Positions 9,330 through 22,200 of a DNA stretch of 64,000 bases are shown in pieces; positions within the stretch are counted from its first letter, which is position 1, and every line of letters starts with the position of its first letter. The notes beneath the pieces are model-generated. The model saw only the letters and a list, made by a program, of their open reading frames with translations. It was not told the DNA's origin and made no database searches. This DNA is from Candolleomyces eurysporus (lineage: Eukaryota > Basidiomycota > Agaricomycetes > Agaricales > Psathyrellaceae): NCBI GenBank assembly GCA_027579435.1, contig JANBPK010000730.1, forward strand, positions 186,001 through 250,000. The letters are read 5' to 3'. Position numbers and translations under genes: made by a program.

Positions 9330-12300
9330 TACATTACTGCTCGTGGTCATAACGGGCTCCCCGAGGCACAGCCACCAACGCCACACCAATATTGCGGATT
9401 TGTGGAGCATAAATAAGCTCAAAATCGGCCCAAAAGGACCAGACACACAGTTTATGGGCAATTTACTTAAATTGGTGACAACTCACCCAATTCTTGACCA
9501 TTTAGGGCATATTAGGGCCCATTTTGAGAGCTGCAGGTCGCAGAATGTTAGGCTGCAGCACCCCACCAACCTGCACCTGCAGGGAATGGGCCAATGCTAA
9601 AGCATGGCCCTAATCAATTAGCCTATTCCCGCTCACACCCTTCCAAAAGAAAGACAGCAGGGACGAGAGAAACTTTCCAAAAATGGATGTCAGATGTTGA
9701 ACCCTATGATGGGTTCGAAAGCTTGGCATGTTCTCTTCCACTTCGAAAAATTGGTATTTCAGGTCAGATTGCCCCGGAACTTGTAACCAACGGGAAATCG
9801 AAAGCCCATGGTGATCACTATTGTGACGGTCCTCAAAAATCCAAATATCTTCTTTCCTGGCTGCATGTGGAGCTTTAGTCATTCAATGTGCAGGGTTGAT
9901 GTTCCAATGGAAGCTCTCGGAGTTTGAATTCCTTCCACACATTCCAAATTGAGCCACAGGCAGGTTGTGCCACATTGATCAAGAGTAATGGTCATGCTCA
10001 TTTGGATTTGCCTTGCGATTTCCGCCCTGCGCTCTTCACCTCTTATGGATGATCCCCGTTATTTGTATGACTTTGGTCAATACAAACAGGACAAAATTTG
10101 CTGAAAAATGACAGGCTGCTCTATGCATGTCATTCACTGGCAAATGCTGAACAAAATCAATGGGAAAGTCATAAAATTCCTTTGCTCCATGAGCTTTGTG
10201 TGTTAGGGCTTAGTAGTAGGTGCGAGTTGGTTGGACCCGCCAGATTTTTGGGCATTTGTTGGAGGAGTAAGGGTCAAGTTGGGATTCCCTGACTTGCAGG
10301 CTTCAAAATGAGCCCAAAAGCACCCAAAAAGGATGGTTTTCGGACAAGCAATTGAATCACTTATAACTTGGTCATTTCTGACTCAATTTGGGCGTTCTTG
10401 GGCTTGTTTTGAAGCGCAGACCCACAATTTTACAAGTGAGATCAGCACGGGTCCATTTCAAGGCCGCTGTCCCGAATCCCAGGTTACTGTCCCTGTCACA
10501 GACTCACAGCTTCCATATTGAATTGCTAGTGATAACCGGGGGTCTGCTGACCTGCGCAGGTTACAAATATGGGCAAGCGTGGATGCGAATATCGGTTAAT
10601 ATTATGCGTACCTTCAAAACAAGCCCATACATGGCCAAAACGACCAAGAAATGGGCAGATTATGATTGATTTAAATGAATCCAACGTAACTTGCTCATTT
10701 TTGGGCCGATTTTTACGTTCTTGAGCATTTTTCGCCTGAGACTAAGCATAAATGGCAGGTACTCACAAGTGCAGGTGCAAATGCTAAAATAAAGAATGCT
10801 GAGACCTGACAAAAACCAATCGTAACTACTATTAGAAACCACTTGCATTATCTTTCACTCTTCTTTATTTTACGACCACTACAATTACCATTTGTTTTTT
10901 TTTTCCAGTCCAAGTGCAAGCTACATTAGGCTTTGCATTTCCCACCACCCTTTTCGATTGAATGTATGTGTGACAGCCTGCGGGCGAGCTGTCCCGATGC
11001 TGATGCCAGTGCGGAAATGAGCCGAAAAAAAATAAAAATAAACAGGAGAGTGGTGGCACCTGGCTCCATGGCACCGGCAAGAGATGATATGTAAATATTG
11101 GTCAAACTATGTAAAATTGTATAGTAGAGATAGCCGGGCAGATGTTGAGGCGTAAATGAACCGAAAAGAAGTGAAGAGCGGCGCCCGACTGCACTGGCAT
11201 TAACAAAGCAGGACATGTAAATACAGGAAAACATATGTAAAATTGAGCAGCAAAGATAGCTGAGTAGAGGCTGATGCAGAGATGAGCCGAAAAGAGTAAA
11301 GGAAGGAGCAAGATGGCACCCGATTTGACTCACATTGACAAGACAAGCTACGTAAATACAGGGGGAACTATGTTAAAATTTGCAGCGGAAATAATAGGCA
11401 GATGTTGGTTCGGAAATGAGCCGAAACCACAAAGCAGCACCCGGCTCCACTGGAATCGNCAAAAAAAAAATACGTAAATATAGATGAGACCATGTAAAAG
11501 TGCACAGTGGAATGTAGGGGGCAGATGCTGATATGAGAAAGAACAAAAAAAAATTTACAAAGCGGCACCCGACTCCACTGGCATTGACAAAAAAAATATA
11601 CGTAAATTCAGGTGCAACCATGCAGAAGTCTGCAGCAGAAAAAGCTGTTTCAATGCTGATGCAAAAATGAACCGAAGAGAGCAAAGAAAACGGCAATGTT
11701 GCACCCGACTCAATTGGCATGTACAAGACAAGTATATGTAAATAAATGTGAAACTGTGTTGAAATCTATGGTGGTGGAAAGACTGTTGCAGTGCTGATGC
11801 AAAAAATGAACCAAAAAGCAATTAAAGAAGCAGCAAAGTTGCACCCAACTCCATTGAAATTAATCATGGCAAGAAACGTAAATGCAGGGTAAGCTACATA
11901 ACAGTTTGCAGCAGAATAACCAGGCCGGTGCTGGTCTAAAAATGAACTGAAGAGAGTAAAAAAAAAAGTGGCAATGCAGTGCTCAACTCAACAAGACAAT
12001 ATACGTAAATACGTAAATACAGGCAAAACCATGCAAAAATGTGCAGCAGAAGTCGCCAGCAGAATTTGAATGGACATGTCCATCACGATCGGTGGGCAGT
12101 AGCCGCCGCAATAGTCTCTTTCAGTTCAGGTTCGCACAGTTCTTTATTTATTTCTGAACTGAATGTAAATTCAAGGTCTGGTTTGCTGCCTCGCCAGGGT
12201 CTCAAGATACCTCAAATCTGAAGTTCAGAAGTTTGGAGCTGGTTTGTGTAANTTTTTTTTCAATCATTTTTGTGCTTAAATCCAATAAAATTGCCTGATA

Positions 12301-13490
12301 ATTTGAATTTATTCTTTTGCATTTTATACTGACTGTGGGCTCGGGTCCAAGTTTTCCAGGCACGGGTTTGGTTTGAATTCAAACCCAGTTTGCATGGTTC
12401 GTGAACTGGACCATAACAGTCTATTTTCAAGGCAGCCCTAAACCTCATGTTATGTTTGGTGATCACTGCAGGTAACCTGCAGGTCTCAGCGCCCCATACT
12501 GTATCTCATACTTCTCTACACATAGCTGCAATCTGCAATTTTTTCTGGTCAAAATGAGCTCACAAACATAAAAATCGGCCCGGAAATGCATGATTTATGA
12601 TGGATTTGCTAAAATATATTGTATTTCAGCCATTTTTGGCTGTTTAAGGGCTTGTTTTGAAAGCCATGGGTAGCAGATTCTTGACCCGTACACGTGCCTG
12701 TAGAACATGCATGTTGGACAACCTGTTCATATCATGTCTGCTCATCTCTCCACGCTCATTTAATAATTTCATTTTATCTCNTTTTTTTATTTATGTTTTA
12801 CAGGTTGCCTTTTATAAAGGGAGCCAGTGCTATAATTGGACTTGGCCTGGCTATTTGCGTGGGGTACTTTTATGTGTGACTCCTTGGCCATGCATTCAGA
12901 TATGCCTTGTTGCCAACGCCATTGCTCGGGTAACACTTTACACTCCAGTTTTTAGTTCGTCATGCAAACAAATCAATTTTGCCCTTTTCTTGCCTTTTTT
13001 GGTGCCAGTCTGAAATTGGATCAAGATGGCGTGCCCATCACACAAATTTTGGGGTCTCTGGACCCTGACTGGTGCCAATATTCAAGTCAAATTTCAGGCT
13101 TGACGGGAATTCAAGACAGCTTTGACTCATGGTCATCCCACAGAGCTTGTTTAGTGCTCGGTGAGAACCACCAGTGCATCTTTACTGTTGTGATCTTGTT
13201 TCTAGATCCTACTCAAAATGTCAGTGATGGGAGTATGTTTTGGACAAATTTGGTTCCATTTCAAAACTGGGAATCCTTGGCACGGGAGCAAAATGTGAGC
13301 CAGTATAAGATTGTTTCTGTGTACAGAATTCAAGGAGGTACAGTACCAAAGCTTGAATTGATGCCTCGGCAACAAGGAGGATCCACAAATTTGGAAAAGG
13401 CTCCTTCAAGTTGCCAGTGAATCCTACCTCTAATCAGGGAAAGGACCCTGGTTTCGAAGCTTGAGCATCATAGTGCAGTAAAAGGCAATA
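9330..13490. repeat. Gene-free, repeat-rich block (probable decayed transposon DNA)
   Basis: About 4 kb with no plausible gene. The sequence is repetitive in a dispersed way. Motifs such as 'aaaatcggccc..aaatg' recur at about 9410 and 12560 (plus) and 10695 (minus), and 'gggcttgttttgaa' at about 10400 and 12650 (plus) with its reverse complement near 10615. A tandem array occupies the centre. Boundaries are approximate. I saw no transposase, terminal repeats or target-site duplication, so the element class is open. Confidence 0.6.
10970..12055. repeat. Diverged tandem array, about nine units of 120-140 bp
   Basis: Units share an ordered set of landmarks: 'gcagcagaa', 'gctgatgc', 'aaatgagccgaaaagag', 'gcacccgactccactggcatt', then 'gacaagacaa' and 'tacgtaaata'. 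Successive unit ends at 'gtaaata' fall near 11098, 11222, 11358, 11480, 11607, 11744, 11884 and 12019. Copies differ by many substitutions and small indels, so the array is old. The unit length excludes a CRISPR or telomere-like repeat. Confidence 0.75.
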
Positions 13491-13924
13491 TACTCTAAAC
13501 CTTTTGTGGCAGGTGTATTTGTTGCAATTTGAGCTGTTCGTGCCTGGTTGAGCCGGTCCACCTACTGTAATTCAAATAAGTTGTGTAAAGGCCCCGATTT
13601 GCCTGGTCCTCCTTACCATTCAGTAAATCTGCGTAAATCGCGATTGGGTCTGAACATTATGGTCGAGTCCTGAATCGCTTAGACTTTATATTCTCCTCCG
13701 TCTCCTGCCTCCGTCTTCCCATCCTCCGTCCCCCATCCCTCTCGCCAGCTCGTCGTCAGCGCGAGCTCATAAATCCCCGTTGCGACCTGACTGTACCTCA
13801 TCGAGTCGCTTGTGTGTTTCAGTGACGTGACCTACGCATCTGGGCAACGCTCAGCCAACACATCTTTCCCGGATCGGTCGTTAAGCTCGACGAAACCAAG
13901 ACGTGACGAGAGGAGGAAGCAGGG

Positions 13925-16900
13925 ATGGAGGGTGCACCGCCAGAGCTAGATAATGGTGTCAACGAAGACCCACAAATGTCCACGGGTTCGTCAGGAAATG
14001 CCAACAATGGTGGCGGTAATGGTGGAGCCTCTGGGTGCGTGATCTGTTTTCGCAGGGTGCGCGTGAAAGCGAGGCCAAACCTTGGCTTTCTCCTTCCTCA
14101 CCACTATCCCTCCTTGCCATTGCCCCCTTTCTTCAACCGTTACTGACATTATGGCTTTGACAGACAAATACGGGCGAGGGTGACTGTTGTGTGCCAGGAG
14201 GTGAGTTCTTTCATTGATTTTTGCTTGATCTCCCTCACCTTGTATCCAGTGCAAGCGACAGAAGCTCAGGTGCGATCGCNAAAAAACCTTGCGGCTCATG
14301 CGTGAAGAGGCATACGTTGGATAGATGCGTATACTCGGCGGCGGCAACAGAGAAAGTGTACGTCGCCTTCGCCTTGCCTATGCTTCAGAACTGAGTTCTT
14401 TCGATAGGGATGTACATTCCCTGAACAACCGCGTGATGGAGTTGGAGGCCATGTTGGCGATATTGTCCANGGGGGTTTCCTATCGACTTCACCCCGACAT
14501 TCCCCCCTGCAGCGCAATTAATGGAGGATCAATTAGCTGCGCGTACTGTCGAGGGCGGGGCCGTCAACGCAACTCCTCAAGGTGCCTCGGCCCAACCCAC
14601 AGATCTTCGCCACCACCATCATGACGCAGCGAAAGCCAACGCACAGCCGTTTTTTCTCTCCGGACCAGTAGATATCGCTCGAGGCTACGGGTCTGCACTG
14701 TGCGAGCAAGCAGGGGAACCAATCGAAGGGATTTGTAGATGCGGCGAAGAGAGCTCTGCGGGCGGGGAGGGATGGAAGGTCAAGGAAGAGCCCATCCCGT
14801 ACCAGGGGGACGAGGACGAAATCGTGCACTCCACTGGGTCCTCTGTCATGTCAACCGTTCCGATTGCCGCATTCACTTCCTCGATGCCAAAAGGGAACGG
14901 GAAAACGCCTCATCGAATTCACGCTCCCAGTCGTCCTCTCGTCTCATCAACGCGACGGCAAAACGGTCAAGCGTTCCTCCCCCCTCCCAGCATTTATTAC
15001 TCTGAGTTGACCCCTTCTGATCCAACCGCCGTGGTTGGGGTCCCCGTATCCAACCCAGGCCCTCGCACCAGTTTTCCAGGGTCAGAGTCTGCTCCCCTGT
15101 TCTACGCTGCTCAAGATCACATCCGACCTCAGGTTCTCGCAACTCCCGGTGGCCCGCCTTCCATAGCTGCTACCCCCTTGGCTTCCCCTTCCCCATCCAC
15201 TGCCTCATCCATGGGCCCGCCGCCAGCCCCTGTTCGCGCAAGCCAAGAGGTTACGTCGAAGCCGTCCGTCACTTCAACCCTCCTTGGTCACCTTCCTCAC
15301 CCAGATTCCGGAACCCAATATCTCAAGAACGCCATGAACGCTACAACTTGCTTTATTTTGGACTTGGGCCTCCCGCGAGGCCCGGGTCGGATTGGTTGGA
15401 GTGCTCTATTTAGACGTTACCAGAAGCGGCTCATGCGGAGAGGTTCATCTGGGGTTTCGTTTATGGCGTTATCGACTACTCAATCCGTCGACCACGCACT
15501 CGCGCCTTGTCTCAAAGGGAAACCCAAACCTGGCGGCTCCAGAAAGAAACCTGTGTCGACCTATGACCCTCAGAGCCCGTCGTCCCCTATATTGGACGCC
15601 GCTCCACCGAGTGTCGCCGTTAGTTCCCGGAGATCAAGTCAAGTGCGCGTGCGACCGTCTCGAGGCGCCTCCCCTTCCTTCCCCCAACGTCCTGTCCCAG
15701 TCCTAATCGCACCCAAACTCGGAAAATCGCGAACGGAAGACGATGTGTCAATGGCCTCTTCCGACTCGTCGCCTCAGAGCGAATCCCTTCCGTATTTCGC
15801 GTTGATTGCAGCCCTCATGGCAGTGGGTGCCTTCAACAGTCCTCCAGTCCGAGTTCACAAGACCGAACCCAATACCAAATTCGGAACGGTCAACCATTCA
15901 GAGTCGCCCTCGTTCCTCTTCGCGCTTTCTCAACAGGCCCTGGGCGTATGGTTGGACGACGGGCAGCCTCTTCCCGAAGATGTGAAGGATGAGCGAGTGT
16001 CAATTATGGAGATGCGTGCAGACTTTCTTCGTGCCTGTCTTATTGGGCTGCATTACCTCATGGACAACGCAAACTCACCCAACCGCTTTTGCGTGAACAA
16101 TCGGAAGCACGATAGTGCCGGACGTCAGGCTATATTGTCATTGGTACGTGTCTCATTCTCTTTTTCCCTGTCGTTCTTTCATATATCATTCCCTTTAGCT
16201 GGGGAAGATGGTCTCAGCCCTCCGGAGCTGGGGTTTTGCTGAGGGACTCCTCAGTCCGTTATCGCTTTCAAAGGCTGAGGAACGCACAAATCCGCCGGCT
16301 ACATCTTCAACAAATAAGGCCAGCTCTTCCAAAAGCAAGCGGGGCAGTGGAAAGTCGGGCAAGATCCGAAGCACCGAGGTCGACAGCAGCGCGGGCGGAC
16401 CACACGAGGGGCCGGAAGACGCGTGTTGCGAAAAGGAAGAATCTAGGATTCGGCTTCTTTGGGACGTCTACTATTACGACTTGTGAGTGTCCTTTTCTCC
16501 TGACTTGTGCTTGGAATCTTACCATGCATCAGGATTTTGTCTGATGCTTTCGGAGAGGAGCCGTTGATCCCCGCTACATGTTATTCTTCGACACCTCTTC
16601 CCCGCCTTCCCCCCCGAAGTGAGCTCCAGCGAACTCGACAGCGATCCAAAGCAAATGGACGAAGACGCTAACGAAGACCAAGGAGCTTCCTCAAGCGGTC
16701 GAGATAAAGTGATGGAAGAGATTCAGCGTATGCAGTTGGAGCAAATCTACTCCGCACACCGCGCATCGTACGTTTATTGCACCGTCGAATCTGCTCAGAT
16801 GTTTACGCTCTGCTTTCTCCAGATGGACCCGCCTCGCCTTTACCGTCAAACGTGACATGGCGTCTCCATACTCCTGTTGCGGCCATACGCTGGACCAAGC

Positions 16901-18827
16901 AGTGAGGATGGAAAACGCGGTCAAGGAATGGATGGACGGCGTTTCTTCCGAATTGCATTGGGCCTTCAAACATGGAGTTGAAAGTACTCCGTCAAGACTC
17001 GTCGCGATTGGCAAGGCCGTTCTCAATGACGATCTCGCCTCGCACAAGAATGTATCGGGAAGTCAGGCGTCATCTCAAAGTGCTGACTCGGCTCCTGAGT
17101 CCACTGCCTACCAGTCGAGGAGACGTATACTCGGTTGCGAACTGGCGCTCATGGCCCAATTCATCCTTTTCAGGATTTTCTCTCCTTTCATGTCGGAGCA
17201 TCTCGCCAAAGGAAGTCCCACTCCTAAGCCGGATTCCTCAGTCGCCACCGCCCTTCGCCATCTCCGAGCTCCAGCGCAGGCGATTATCCATATTTCGAAC
17301 CTGATGCACGACGTTTGGGAAAGGTCTCTCACCTCGAAGCGTTCAACTTTCCACACGCCCCCTTCCCTCAAGCCTCCCCTCCTACGATTATATCCATTGG
17401 AACAGCTCATCCTCGACGCTACCTTGGTGTGCTCCCGGATATGTTGCGGGTTCATTCCTGGTGACCCTGGAGCAGACAACCCCGGGATGGATCGCTGTGA
17501 CCCATGCAGCAGCGAAATGATGCTGTCGATCGGGATGGGGCTTACCTTACTCGAGCGCTTCCATGGATCGTCGCAACGCAGTCAGTCATCTGCTCACAGC
17601 TCCTTGTCCTCGACACCGCGTCCCCCTTCTGTCGATGTGAAGCTTGTGGAATTGTTACGCAAGCGTTGGGAGGTCAAGAATGCATCGTTTGCTCCTCCCG
17701 AGCTCCGGAAGCGTGATTGGAGGACCATGGAGGAATACCGTGAGCCTGAGGATGGCGGCGTCGGTGACGATGAGAGAGTTCGATCCGAAGTTGGCAATTG
17801 TTGGATGGATATTTGCTCTGACCTTAGCGAGGAGGAGGACATCCCCACGGGCGAACCTCAACAGCATAATAGGCATCCCACTACGGTTCAGACTTCAGAG
17901 CCTCTTCGTGACGCAACACCTACGGCCGCCAGTGACGATGGTTACTATGGATCTGTCATTGTCCCCAGGTTACAGCCCCGAACGCCGTCGCTCCCGGAGG
18001 TACCGCCAAGACCCCCATCGGTCCTTGCGCCTTCCCGTCAGACCAAGCCAAAGAAAGGGAAGGAAAGGGGCCAAAAGACTTTGCTCCGCCTCAGGAGAGA
18101 CGGATCTACCGGGCAGAAAGTCGCACCTACGAGGCAACCTCCCAATCCACCGAAACCGCTCTACACTTTTTCAACTCGGGAATTCAAGGAAGATGGGACG
18201 TTAGGCTCTCCGGAAACCCGTCAGAACGTGAGTACCGCACTGGCCAGTCTCGTGATAATCTTTTCACTAATCTACACGTCGCATCGAAGCCTCAGTACCT
18301 GCCCGCATTGGAACGTCTTAGCTGCTCCCCGACCACCGAGATGCACCCCTCCATGTACCTAACCCTTTCCGAGACGCCCAAGTCGGAGTACGATAACAGT
18401 GCCATGTCCGATTCGACGCCGTTAGTACATGTAAGTCTGCCGTCCCATGGTTTAACTTGAGCATCATTAATTGTTTTTCGTAGTACCCTACATCGTACGC
18501 TTCTAGCACCGCATTGATAGGACCGGCACAACCTCACTATCGAGAGGAAGCCCACGGCCTTGCAACTCCCCACATCAACACGGCTTACCCCGATGCTCAA
18601 CAAACGTANTGGCCCCGCTCCTCCAATNCACCCCAGTCTATGGACCTCCTTCCCACCCCCAGTCACCTTCGAACGCTAACTACCTTGGGCATCGAGTAGA
18701 AGGCCAACCTCGTCCCTCTGGATACTATGTGGACCAGCCTATGGCAAACCATCCGGAATCAGCCACGGACTGGTCTGAATATCATCGGCTGTACCAGCTC
18801 GAGGACAGCTGGGGCAGCCACAGATAG
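13925..18827 (+). CDS. Zn(II)2Cys6 fungal transcription factor
   Basis: Nine exons (13925-14034, 14164-14200, 14250-14357, 14408-16143, 16199-16482, 16533-16767, 16823-18227, 18290-18430, 18484-18827) encode about 1464 aa. The DNA-binding binuclear zinc cluster has Cys at 47, 50, 57, 63, 66 and 75 (CX2CX6CX5CX2CX8C) with the basic loop KRQKLRCDRKK. A short helix (SLNNRVMELEAMLAIL) may dimerise. A long Pro/Ser linker leads to the middle homology region (LLWDVYYYDLILSDAFGEEPLIP, then WTRLAFTVKRDMASPYSCCG). The C-terminus is disordered and Tyr/Pro-rich, suited to activation. Ns at 14280, 14470, 18609 and 18628 must be deleted to keep frame, and the seven-C run at 16610-16616 needs one C fewer. 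Target genes are unknown. Confidence 0.88.
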
Positions 18828-19279
18828 CTTTAGTCGTGCGTTTGCGTTTATACACGATCTTCATCGCGTTGTACGGCTGCTAGGTTATATTTAAATTCAT
18901 ATATGGATCTTTTGTCCAGCCTTTACTAGATCCCTCGAATGCTTGGCCAATCCGCTGACCATCAACCCCCAGGCTGATGAAGAGGGACCTCGACCTCGTA
19001 CCTTTCTATGACTGCCGGTGACTGTTCTTGATAACGACCTAACGATACCGCATCAAGAATGTCGATCTGGAAGTCGCTGGAGACGTGAGGAATTCTGTGG
19101 TCTACGAATCTTGGACTCACCTCATTGACATTAAATAGTACTTCAACGAGCGTGGGAACGACTTTGTTGTACATAAGCCATGCTTCCGAGATGACTCTTT
19201 CGTCTTGACTCTCAACACTGTGAAGAAGCCCATAAAATATCAGCGTATTTTATTGGCTTTTGCACCTCCTCTTACTATC
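18828..19279. other. Intergenic stretch before the RdRP gene
   Basis: It holds the 3' end of the transcription factor transcript and the RdRP promoter. The part from about 19230 is shared with the RdRP relic near 6890, so the duplication that made the relic included promoter sequence. Confidence 0.5.
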
Positions 19280-22200
19280 ATGGATATCAACATCTTTTTC
19301 ATTCCCAGGAACCAAAACAAATGGGCAGTAACCCGGGCCTTGGCTCAGAGGATCCACGAAGACGAATCATCGGAAAGGAAAGTCAATTTCAAAGTCAACT
19401 TGAATCCTGACGAAGTGGCTAGAGTTGGTCACAACGGTAAAGGGACTCTGACCCTGCCATCGAAATCGCTCGGCTCGCGATTCCTCAATGAGGTTCGCAA
19501 TAACCCTGTCGAGCTTCCAGATGCAGATGGATCTGTACGGAAGCTCAGGTTCAACAAGTCGAACAAGCCACCCCGCAAGGATGTTACCGAAACTCTGGAA
19601 AAGACGCTGTTCGTCAGTCCAGACGTTGAGGAAAAGCACTCCAAGATTGTGGCAGATCTAGAGGCTCCAGTTCGGTTGGAATCTGTTCAGCTGGGTCTCT
19701 ATCATCGTCCAAACGGTTCTAGTGGTCGCGAATTCTCAATAGAATGGCCCCCTAGAGACGATCGGGAGAGCTACACTGCAGCCTCAAACCTCAAATTTGA
19801 ATATGATCGCAAGCTCATTCGAATTACGGTCAGTGGGTGGCTTCAGCTTCGTTTAGCTAGATGGCATTGATCTGATTTCTTCAGCTCGGGGATATGATGA
19901 CGGATCGCCAAGGCCGTACCATCGCAATCAATATTGCTAGTATCAACCGAATCGCTGTCGGGCGTGATTTCGGGAAGCCTTGTAAGTTTTACGACACATT
20001 TTGCGATAATGCTCGTGATCACGATTTCACAGATGCCTGCTTCGATACCTTGACGCCACCCGTTTTCGAGCGTATCAGCTTCTATCGCGGCGACGACCAG
20101 TACAGGTTAATGGAGGCTTCGCTAGACCCGGCTCACAAGGTCGTAGCCCCATACGCAACCCAAACGCGGATTGTCTTGTTTGACGCCAGAAAGCCTGGGC
20201 GCGACATAGTGCGCGAATTTATCGACCTTTGCGGTCGCGCTGGGATCTCCCCGAGTCGTATCATGCATTGTAACGTCCCTGCCACGCGAGAGCAAAGGTT
20301 TTGCTCTGAAAACAAGATTCCCCGGCTGCGTGAAACGCTAGGCACGTTGCCGTGGTCTGCTGCCTTCCAGATGGAAGCGCTTCTCCACAATGGACTCCTC
20401 GATCCGGGATCCATCAAAAATCTGCTACCCCATGTACAGCGGTTGTGTAAGGAGCACCGGCGCGACGGCTCTATCTTCGTTGGTGAGCTTCTCCGGGCCT
20501 ACAAGCAAGTGTTACAAAGCAAGAACGTCCCGGGGAAATACGAGGACCCCATAAAAACGGTGTTCCAAAACGTCCGTTCAACTTTTACCCTCCCAAACAA
20601 CACCCACCCATCTGGCAACTCGACTATCCGGTGCGGTCATGTTACATTCACTCCGACGCGCATGATCCTGGAGGGGCCGTACCCGACTCAGTCCAACCGA
20701 ATCATCCGCAAATACAGTAAACATTCAGACCACTTTATCAGAGTGGACTTTCGAGACGAAGATCGTTTGCCATACCGATGGGACCGCTCAGTTGATCCCA
20801 CTGCGTTCCTACAGAGCCGGGTGGGCGGTATCCTCAAAGGCGGCTTCTTCCTCGGTGGACGACATTTTGAATTCCTGGGTTATTCAAACTCTGGTTTACG
20901 GGAACACGAGGTGTGGTTCATGTTCCCAATCGACTGTTTCAGTACGACCACCGGAGAGACCGTTCGCGTTGATGGGCAATATATCTGGAACGAAATCGGT
21001 GACTTCCACGGCACTCTCTTGATGAAGCAGCCTTCGAAATACGCTGCTCGTATAGCCCAGGCTTTCACCTCTACTGAGTCGTCGACTTCGATTGACAGGC
21101 TCGAATGGGAAGAGGTAGAAGACTTGGGTCAAAAACCATACTTGTTCACAGACGGTGCAGGGACTATTTCAAAGAACCTAGGCGATCGTATCTGGAAAGA
21201 GTTGTGCAAGGATGGCAGAAGATCTAATAGCATTCAACCCTCTGTTGTGAGTATTATATTGATTCTGTAATCGCTTGAGCTGATTGTAGTTGTGTGGTGC
21301 ACTGCAGTATCAGATACGGTTCCTTGGTTATAAAGGGGTCGTATCGGTCGATAGGGAGATGGATAATGTCAACGAACAGAGAGAGCCTGGAGAACCCCAT
21401 ATCCATATGAAACTACGACCGTCTATGAAGAAATTCGAAAATAGCAACATGGAAAAGGCCGAGATCGAAATCGCCCAAGCTTTCTGCGCGCCCAACGTCT
21501 GTTACCTCAATAGGTACATATCGGTCTGTACTTCCTTCCTTTCAACTTTCAGTGCTGAGCGATCTATAAGGCCTTTGGTAGTGCTGCTTGAAGACCTAGG
21601 GGTCAGAAAAGAGGCCTTCGAGAAGTTACAGGATAACGCGATTGCGGATGCGAAGACCATCGACGATGGCATAGAACAGTTTTACCAGTTCGTGTCAAGC
21701 CATTCGCTCGGGGGGCCATTCGGACTGCCAGGACTGTTGCGACGGCTACGTGATCTAGGCTTGGATACCAAACCCTCTGGATCGCGGGAAACAACCTCCA
21801 TTGACGGTCCGTTCCTGCGTCTTCTACGCAGCGTTGCGATCAACGACGTCCTGCGAGATATCAGGCATAAGGCTCGTATACCAATCCCGGGAAATTATTT
21901 GCTTGTTGGAATCGCGGACGAAGGTGTTGCTTGGCAAAAAGCTGGGCGAAAGGATGTAGTGACGCTGTCAGCAGAAGAGATATATGGTACGTACTTTCCA
22001 TTTTCCACGCTGATCACTTGGTTTGCTCATTGAAGTCGTTTACAAAGCATGCATACAGAGGCCAGGGGACAAAGATCCGACGTGGATTGAAGGGTCTTGC
22101 GCTATATCCAGAAGTCCTGTGGTACACCCCGGTGATGGTGCGTTTACGCCTTTCACAAATTTACCATCATCTACTCAGATTGATTTTTTAAAACGTAGTG

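Noticed and set aside
10865..11821. Several overlapping minus-strand frames with repeated hydrophobic segments
   Set aside because: They are translations of the tandem array in different units and frames. Similarity among them comes from the DNA repeat, and each is broken at unit indels.
10970..12055. CRISPR-like array
   Set aside because: Units are about 130 bp and diverged throughout, with no short identical repeats separated by unique spacers, in a eukaryotic genome.
19205..19279. Upstream extension of the RdRP start
   Set aside because: The frame opens upstream only with TTG. The first ATG is at 19280, and the preceding sequence is promoter shared with the relic at 6890.
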